Below are positions 59,257-64,000 of a stretch of 64,000 bases of DNA, one piece after another (positions within the stretch are counted from its first letter, which is position 1; each line of letters starts with the position of its first letter). Where the stretch lies: NCBI RefSeq assembly GCF_000153105.1, contig NZ_CH672376.1:3695491-3759490 (forward strand), in the 5' to 3' direction. The stretch comes from Blastopirellula marina DSM 3645 (GTDB lineage: Bacteria > Planctomycetota > Planctomycetia > Pirellulales > Pirellulaceae). The notes beneath the pieces are model-generated. The model did not search any database and had not been told where the DNA came from. It saw only the letters and a program-made list of their open reading frames with translations. The position numbers and the translations under genes are program-made.

Positions 59257-60462
59257 TCAGGCCTTGTCATCGAAAGCACGAGCATCCCACACGGCCGCCA
59301 TCATTCCTAAGGCATAGGTGCTCGCCGCGAACCATGATACGGTTGAAGTCCCCAGGTTATCGGCAAGAATCCCCGAGATCGCTGGTCCTGCTAATTGTCC
59401 AAGCCCCATCCAGGCAGTCGCCAAGCTGAACACTCGTGCATAATCATCGCCACTACTACGTTCGCGAAGGTAAGCTGTGACAACGGCTGGCGTCGCAGCG
59501 AGGCCAAGTCCTACGAGAATGGCCGCAAGGGTAGCGAGGTTCGATCCGCCAATCGCTAATATTCCGGTTCCCATTGCGCCACATGCCAATGAAATTGTCA
59601 TTGCAAGGTGCTTGTGCGATTGTCGAACAAGCAGAAAAGTCATGAAAGCACATCCGGAGATTGCCGAAACTCCGAGGATGATCCAAGCAGTGGAAATCGC
59701 CGTGAGTGATAATCCGTCCGCTCTCATCTGCACGCTGACAAAAGTGGAATACGAAATATAGCCAGCGCCGAACAACGTGTAGGCGCCGATAAGCGGCAGC
59801 AATCGCACGTTGGACATGATCGGAAACACTTGTTCCACGGCGGCTGTGGATGCGTTCGCCTTGTTGCCATCGAAAAGTCGAGCTTCTCGGTGCAAAGCGA
59901 TCGCAATCACGGCGCCTATCAGGGAGGCCGATAGAAATAAGTCGCGCCAACCTGCTGGAGTTACCATGGTTGTAGGCAATAACAGCCCAGTCAGCACCGC
60001 CGCGAAACCGAAGCCGGACCAAGCGATTGTACTGGCCAACGGACGGGTAGCAGGAATGGTACGGGCGAACAACAACGTAAGAACCGCGACGAGTCCGACT
60101 CCAGCCCCTCCCCCCATCATTAGTCGTCCGATGCCAAGGGAAATTGCACCGTCTGCCAATCCGCTAATCGCGGCGCCTACTGCCACGGCGGCTTGACCGA
60201 AAGTAACCATACAAGGATATCCGTATCTCCTCGCTAGTGCCGGTGCGGCTAGGGTTCCTACCAGGTAGGCAGCCAAATTGACGGAGTTTAACAATCCCGC
60301 AGACGTGTAGCTCAACTCCAACTCACGGACGATGGCAGGAAGAAGCGCGCCATACGTTAAACGCGCTACGCCGATATCGAGAAAGATCGCAGCAGCGGCC
60401 AAGATGACCATCCGGGAAGGCAGCCTGGTCGAATTCAAATGGCCCTCCGAACGAGGCTGCAA
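59257..60462 (-). CDS. MFS transporter (YbfB/YjiJ-like)
   Basis: 401 residues with twelve hydrophobic segments. The first TM has ILAAAAIFLDIGVARLTYGA, then LLPAIVRELELSYTSAGLLN, typical of the YbfB/YjiJ group. ARRYGYPCMVTFGQAAVAVG lies between TM2 and TM3. The C-terminus is short. The substrate is unknown. It is the last gene of a minus-strand group that includes the ketopantoate-reductase-like, thioesterase, SDR and cupin genes. Confidence 0.85.
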   Translation of the reverse strand: MQPRSEGHLNSTRLPSRMVILAAAAIFLDIGVARLTYGALLPAIVRELELSYTSAGLLNSVNLAAYLVGTLAAPALARRYGYPCMVTFGQAAVAVGAAISGLADGAISLGIGRLMMGGGAGVGLVAVLTLLFARTIPATRPLASTIAWSGFGFAAVLTGLLLPTTMVTPAGWRDLFLSASLIGAVIAIALHREARLFDGNKANASTAAVEQVFPIMSNVRLLPLIGAYTLFGAGYISYSTFVSVQMRADGLSLTAISTAWIILGVSAISGCAFMTFLLVRQSHKHLAMTISLACGAMGTGILAIGGSNLATLAAILVGLGLAATPAVVTAYLRERSSGDDYARVFSLATAWMGLGQLAGPAISGILADNLGTSTVSWFAASTYALGMMAAVWDARAFDDKA

Positions 60463-60569
60463 GTCGTGGTTGATGAAATGGTGGAAAGTCGCATCCGTTT
60501 TCTCAAATGGTTATCTCAAATTTCTGACCACCGACGCCTTAAAGACCGCTTGCAGGTAGCGCAAGTGAA

Positions 60570-61601
60570 TCAACTGCTTGCATGAAGAATTTCTCCCAAT
60601 AGCAACAAGTCTGAAACAACATGGCCTTGCTCAATCGCGATTACGGTGCTGACAATAGCGGCGTTTACTGGAGTCGGAATCGGGAACATTTTGCCGAGAT
60701 GCACGACATGTCCGTTGATGAACATGATTTCCGTCTGTCGGCGATGCTCGAAATCTTGAAGCATGGATGGTTTCAGGTCTCCATAACCATCCAGGAGTTG
60801 TTGGAGCCAAGCGTCGTATTCGCAGTTCTTGACATCACAGTTCATGACGCCCCGTTCGTTCCAACCCGGCGGGATCGGTTCGACGATCATTCGCTCTGGC
60901 CGGACGCCGCTTGCCAGGGCCACGGACAACGCTTCGTCATAGGTTCGCTGGAATAGCTCACGTCCGTCATCAGTGGCGACGTATTGGCGCATGGTCTGTC
61001 CGGCTATCGCACCGAGGGTCGTGACGGAACAATTCAGGAGCAATTTTGCCCAGACGGCCCCGATAAAATTCTGAGATACTCGGACGTCGATGGCTTGTCC
61101 GAGCCAACGGCGAATACATTGAGTTCTCTCACTATCACCCCCGGTTAATTCGCCAATGAGCAAGTTGCCTTGATTCCGTTGTTCATACTCTCCCGGCTTG
61201 ATCATCGTGGCGCCGAAGTTCGATATTCCGCCGAGGATTTTTTCGTTTCCCAGCTTCTGTCCAAGCAGCCAAGGGATGCTTCCATTCTGAAGCGGCAGCA
61301 GCACTCCCTCCCGCGCGAGCAGCGCCAATAGCGTGGGAGCTATATTCAATGCGTCGTGTGCTTTGGTAGCCAGGACAATGAGATCGAATGAAGCCTGGCC
61401 AAGATAAGATTTCAGTTCCGCGACGTTAGGCGTATCCACCGCCACATCCTCGTTTGCGGTTGTTAGTCGCAATCCGTTCCGCCTGAGAAGCGTCGCCGAC
61501 TGATCGTCGCGGGTCGCCAACCATACCGGCAAGCCTGCCGCTCGCAAGCGGGCGGCGATAAGACCCCCAATTGCTCCGACGCCGACAATCAAAGTTCTCA
61601 T
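60570..61601 (-). CDS. Ketopantoate-reductase-family protein (PanE/ApbA-like)
   Basis: 343 residues. The N-terminal NADPH-binding motif is TLIVGVGAIGGLIAARLRAA. The middle has LIVLATKAHDALN and LLPLQNGSIP, as in the PanE family. The catalytic Lys is probably that of FIGAVWAKLLLNCSVTTLGA. The C-terminus has KPSMLQDFEHRRQTEIMFIN, then GHVV. It reduces a 2-oxo acid, but in this context it need not be ketopantoate. It starts 55 bp from the thioesterase stop. Confidence 0.87.
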   Translation of the reverse strand: MRTLIVGVGAIGGLIAARLRAAGLPVWLATRDDQSATLLRRNGLRLTTANEDVAVDTPNVAELKSYLGQASFDLIVLATKAHDALNIAPTLLALLAREGVLLPLQNGSIPWLLGQKLGNEKILGGISNFGATMIKPGEYEQRNQGNLLIGELTGGDSERTQCIRRWLGQAIDVRVSQNFIGAVWAKLLLNCSVTTLGAIAGQTMRQYVATDDGRELFQRTYDEALSVALASGVRPERMIVEPIPPGWNERGVMNCDVKNCEYDAWLQQLLDGYGDLKPSMLQDFEHRRQTEIMFINGHVVHLGKMFPIPTPVNAAIVSTVIAIEQGHVVSDLLLLGEILHASS

Positions 61602-61656
61602 GTCGGAAAGTCCCTGTTTGGCAATCGCCTCTTTTTATGCCCAGAGAGCGCCATTT

Positions 61657-62133
61657 CTACCCCCTTGTCGCTTGTTCGCCTTTGAGCGTCATCACGGTAC
61701 TGTTCACGCTGGCGACCAGCTTGCCCGCTTCATTGTGGACTTCGCAGACGTAATAGCTCAGCGTGCGACCGGCGTTCACGCGCCTCGCCGTCGCGGTCAG
61801 CCGAGTTTCCCCGACCGGGCGGAAGAAATTCACCTTGAGTTCAACGCTCGCCAGCGATTCATCTTCGCCGATCACGGTCGAATGCGCGGTTCCAATTGCG
61901 GCGTCCGCCATCTCGCAAGCAACTCCGCCATGCGTGATCCCCAACTGATTCCCGTGCCGCCGGAGATCGGTGTCGAGTTCCAGTTTTGCATAAGCGAGAT
62001 CAATCTCGACCAGCCGCAGACCGAGCGTCGTCCAGATAGCCGGCGGATAGATCAAATTGGTCGTTACGTCGGCGAGCGACGCACCGGAAACAAGCATCTG
62101 AAGATACTCGAATGTGGATATCTGCCGCGCCAT
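61657..62133 (-). CDS. PaaI-like hotdog thioesterase
   Basis: 158 residues from the ATG at 62133, which has AGGAGG 8 bp upstream. The hotdog motif is ITHGGVACEMADAAIGTAHS and the strand ASVELKVNFFRPVGETRLTA. It hydrolyses acyl-CoA thioesters in relatives. The long upstream frame (to 62250) is not family-like. It lies between the SDR and ketopantoate-reductase-like genes, so it is likely part of a small catabolic set. Confidence 0.85.
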   Translation of the reverse strand: MARQISTFEYLQMLVSGASLADVTTNLIYPPAIWTTLGLRLVEIDLAYAKLELDTDLRRHGNQLGITHGGVACEMADAAIGTAHSTVIGEDESLASVELKVNFFRPVGETRLTATARRVNAGRTLSYYVCEVHNEAGKLVASVNSTVMTLKGEQATRG

Positions 62134-62264
62134 TCTATTCCTCCTGCAGATCGGTTCTAGTTGCATTTTCGAGTCGATGCAAACGAATATCTTCGATGCT
62201 GACAATCGAAAAATGTGATGAGCACACGCTGTTTTTTCATAGGACGTCATGGCGTCAAAAAACT

Positions 62265-63041
62265 TCAGTTGGTGCTCAGTCCGCCGTCAACAATAAAGAT
62301 TGATCCTGTTGTCCATTTCGCCTCGACGGAAGCCAGGTAGACGGCGAGATGGGCCACCTCTTCCGGTTCTCCCAAACGTCCTAATGCGAACGCTTGCCGA
62401 ACGAACTGGTCGTACTCCTTTTTCCGCTCTTCCGTAAACGAAGCGATCATCTTTTGCGTAAGAGGCGTCTTGATCGTGCCGGGAGCGATAGCGTTGACGC
62501 GAACGCCTTGCGGTCCAAGCTCGAGGGCCAAGGCCTTCGTCAGCGAGTTCAATCCCCCTTTGGTCATCGCGTAGACGGAAGCCGGTCGACCCGGGATGAG
62601 CCGGTGGGCCGAGGTCGAGGAGATGTTGATCACGTTCCCCTGGGCTGCCGCCAATAAAGGGAGAAGTTGCTGCGTGAGCAAATAAGGCGAGAGCAGGTTC
62701 AGTTGCACCTGGGCCTGGATTTCGTCGGGAGTCGCTTCAGAAAAGCTGGTGAAGCGAGCCATTCCCGCGTTATTGACCAACACGTCGACTCGATCCCACG
62801 TTGCGGCGACTTCGACTCCGACTTGTTCCGCTGCGCCGGGATCACTCAGATCGGCTACGGTGGACATCACTTTTGTTCCCGCAGATTGCAGCGAATCAGC
62901 CGCTGTCGCCAATTTTTCGGCGTTGCGAGCGACGAGCCAAACCTGGGCGCCCTCGGCGACAAAGGCCGATGCGATGGCGAATCCGATGCCATCGCTTCCG
63001 CCTGTAATTACTGCTTTCATGCCTCTGAGACGATCCGCCAT
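62265..63041 (-). CDS. Short-chain dehydrogenase/reductase
   Basis: 258 residues. The cofactor motif is AVITGGSDGIGFAIASAFVA, then VDVLVNNAGMARF. The catalytic residues are Ser in VINISSTSAHR, then Tyr and Lys in SVYAMTKGGLN. The C-terminal part has APGTIKTPLTQ and GSIFIVDGGLS. It oxidises or reduces a small alcohol or ketone with NAD(P). AGGAG precedes the start. The substrate is unknown. Confidence 0.9.
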   Translation of the reverse strand: MADRLRGMKAVITGGSDGIGFAIASAFVAEGAQVWLVARNAEKLATAADSLQSAGTKVMSTVADLSDPGAAEQVGVEVAATWDRVDVLVNNAGMARFTSFSEATPDEIQAQVQLNLLSPYLLTQQLLPLLAAAQGNVINISSTSAHRLIPGRPASVYAMTKGGLNSLTKALALELGPQGVRVNAIAPGTIKTPLTQKMIASFTEERKKEYDQFVRQAFALGRLGEPEEVAHLAVYLASVEAKWTTGSIFIVDGGLSTN

Positions 63042-63081
63042 GGGTTCTCCTGACTGAAATAGAATGGATTGATATTGCGAT

Positions 63082-63450
63082 CTAGATCGAAGCGGTCGGA
63101 TCGCTCGTAAGTTCGCTCACTGGAGCGTTGCCCGTGTTTACAGTACCCGCTCGAACCAGCACCATTACCTGGCACGGAAACTCGGCGGACGGTTTATGCT
63201 CCACGCCCTTGGGCACGACGAGCATTTCCCCCTGTCCCACAGATACAGAACCATCGCGGAAATCAAGGCGTAAGACGCCGTCGAGGACGAGAAACGCCTC
63301 GTCGCTTTCCGGATGGCTGTGCCAGACAAACTCGCCCTTTAACTTCGCCAGTTTGAATTGATAATCCTCGTAGGGAGCAATGATCTTGGGCGACCAATGT
63401 TCGGTAAATTGATTCAGCTTTTCGGCAAGATTGATTTTTGCTGGCGGCAT
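63082..63450 (-). CDS. Cupin domain protein
   Basis: 122 residues. Cupin motif 1 is GEFVWHSHPESDEAFLVLDG and motif 2 is GEMLVVPKGVEHKPSAEFPC. The three His and one Glu form a likely metal site. It is too short for a two-domain enzyme and is probably a small sensor or isomerase-like protein. It sits between the PhzF-like and SDR genes on the same strand. Confidence 0.87.
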   Translation of the reverse strand: MPPAKINLAEKLNQFTEHWSPKIIAPYEDYQFKLAKLKGEFVWHSHPESDEAFLVLDGVLRLDFRDGSVSVGQGEMLVVPKGVEHKPSAEFPCQVMVLVRAGTVNTGNAPVSELTSDPTASI

Positions 63451-63492
63451 GATGTAAAGTCCTGACGTTTCTCAACGGGGTAGTAGATTGGG

Positions 63493-64000
63493 CTATGGCG
63501 CGGTGAGTAGTTCGCCTTGCAAGATGCTCACCGCCTGTCCGCCGAGAATGACGCGTCCATTGAGTACGCGCACATGGATAACGCCCCCGCGGGCAGATGC
63601 CTGGAAAGCCGTCATCTCCGTTTTCCCCAGCACCTTGGCCCAATAAGGGGCAAGGCAGCAATGAGCCGAACCCGTCACAGGATCTTCGTCGATCCCCGCA
63701 TTCGGCGCAAAGAACCGCGAGATAAAATCGAAATCACTACGATCGGAGCGGCTTGTAACGATCACGCCTCGCGCCGGAAAACGCTTCAATTCGCGGAAAT
63801 CTGGAGAAAGTGTGCGGACAATCTCTGGATCTTCCATGACCACGAAATAGTCGAATTGCGTTTTACCGACATAGGTAGCTGAAGATCCCAAGGCAGCCAA
63901 AAGATCCGGCGGAAAATCGACTTCTTCCTGCGAGACTACTGGGAAATCCATTTCGATTACTCCACGGCTTTGCTCGCAGGTTAAAACGCCGCTTTGGGTA
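63493..64000 (-). CDS. PhzF-family protein (5' end beyond window)
   Basis: About 168 C-terminal residues are visible. The frame is open to the right edge and upstream of the internal ATG at 63951 it reads TQSGVLTCEQSRGVIEMDFP, the normal PhzF order, so the true start lies beyond 64000. The signature is APNAGIDEDPVTGSAHC, then LAPYWAKVLGKTEM. Relatives are isomerases or epimerases; phenazine synthesis is not implied by this gene alone. It is the most upstream gene seen in the cargo group. Confidence 0.85.
   Translation of the reverse strand, partial: TQSGVLTCEQSRGVIEMDFPVVSQEEVDFPPDLLAALGSSATYVGKTQFDYFVVMEDPEIVRTLSPDFRELKRFPARGVIVTSRSDRSDFDFISRFFAPNAGIDEDPVTGSAHCCLAPYWAKVLGKTEMTAFQASARGGVIHVRVLNGRVILGGQAVSILQGELLTAP

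Noticed and set aside
63493..63951. A complete 152-residue PhzF-like protein starting at 63951
   Set aside because: The frame continues upstream with clear PhzF sequence to the window edge, so the ATG is internal and the gene is partial.
57000..64000. A second copy of the tRNA-Pro 3' end as right attachment site
   Set aside because: Scanning by eye found only short partial matches to the T arm; none is convincing.

Overview
The window looks like a planctomycete chromosome, probably Pirellulales (Blastopirellula/Rhodopirellula-like). The main evidence is the cytochrome-c/DUF1549-DUF1553 plus DUF1501 pair at 41.2-45.7 kb, the ECF sigma factor followed directly by a giant membrane Ser/Thr kinase at 36.6-40.8 kb, and a decayed leucine-rich tail of the type found on planctomycete kinases. 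This assignment rests on gene families only, because no rRNA is present.

Layout. (1) 1-2.8 kb: the N-terminal two-thirds of an NdvB-type cyclic beta-1,2-glucan synthase, running off the left edge. (2) 3.0-9.4 kb: a divergent tripartite RND efflux system, with the outer-membrane factor on minus and the adaptor and pump on plus. A MerR-type promoter candidate lies between them. (3) 9.6-16.7 kb: an exported His/Cys-rich protein, then a tight series of DUF58, TgpA-like pseudo-transglutaminase, MoxR ATPase, small lipoprotein and PF03773-type permease. (4) 16.8-25.6 kb, minus: a complete metal-efflux (Czc/Cus-like) locus in the order response regulator, sensor kinase, adaptor, RND pump, outer-membrane factor, with a truncated LysR fragment at its end. 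(5) 25.8-28.8 kb: a candidate structured RNA with an intrinsic terminator, then a secreted protein with two esterase domains and a SMP-30-like propeller. (6) 28.8-34.2 kb, minus: a five-gene lipid-modification operon (flavin oxidoreductase, DUF1365, two CFA-synthase paralogues, DUF1295). It faces a sigma-70 factor and a membrane/peroxiredoxin-like fusion on plus. (7) 36.5-41.1 kb: ECF sigma, then a Ser/Thr kinase with LamG-like and C-type-lectin-like sensor domains, then the decayed leucine-rich tail. (8) 41.2-51.0 kb: DUF1501 and DUF1549/1553 genes, a PAS-AraC regulator, an ArsR regulator and a fused 5-oxoprolinase. (9) 51.4 kb onward: an integrative element at the 3' end of tRNA-Pro(GGG). 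It carries a large serine recombinase, an excisionase-like protein, small membrane proteins, a VirD4/TraG-like ATPase, a ParB-like protein and an unknown 395-aa protein. Metabolic cargo-like genes follow (MFS, ketopantoate-reductase-like, thioesterase, SDR, cupin, PhzF), and the PhzF gene runs off the right edge. No right attachment site was seen.

How the parts may work together. The left 25 kb is rich in envelope and efflux functions: two RND pumps, a His-rich periplasmic protein, a permease and a two-component system. The lipid operon resembles gene sets that modify membrane fatty acids under oxidative or photo-oxidative stress. Here it is paired with its own sigma factor and a thiol-redox membrane protein. 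The most novel-looking parts are the small tRNA-Pro element with a coupling ATPase but no visible relaxase, the sigma/lipid/peroxiredoxin locus, the pseudo-transglutaminase operon and the kinase with a decaying sensor tail.
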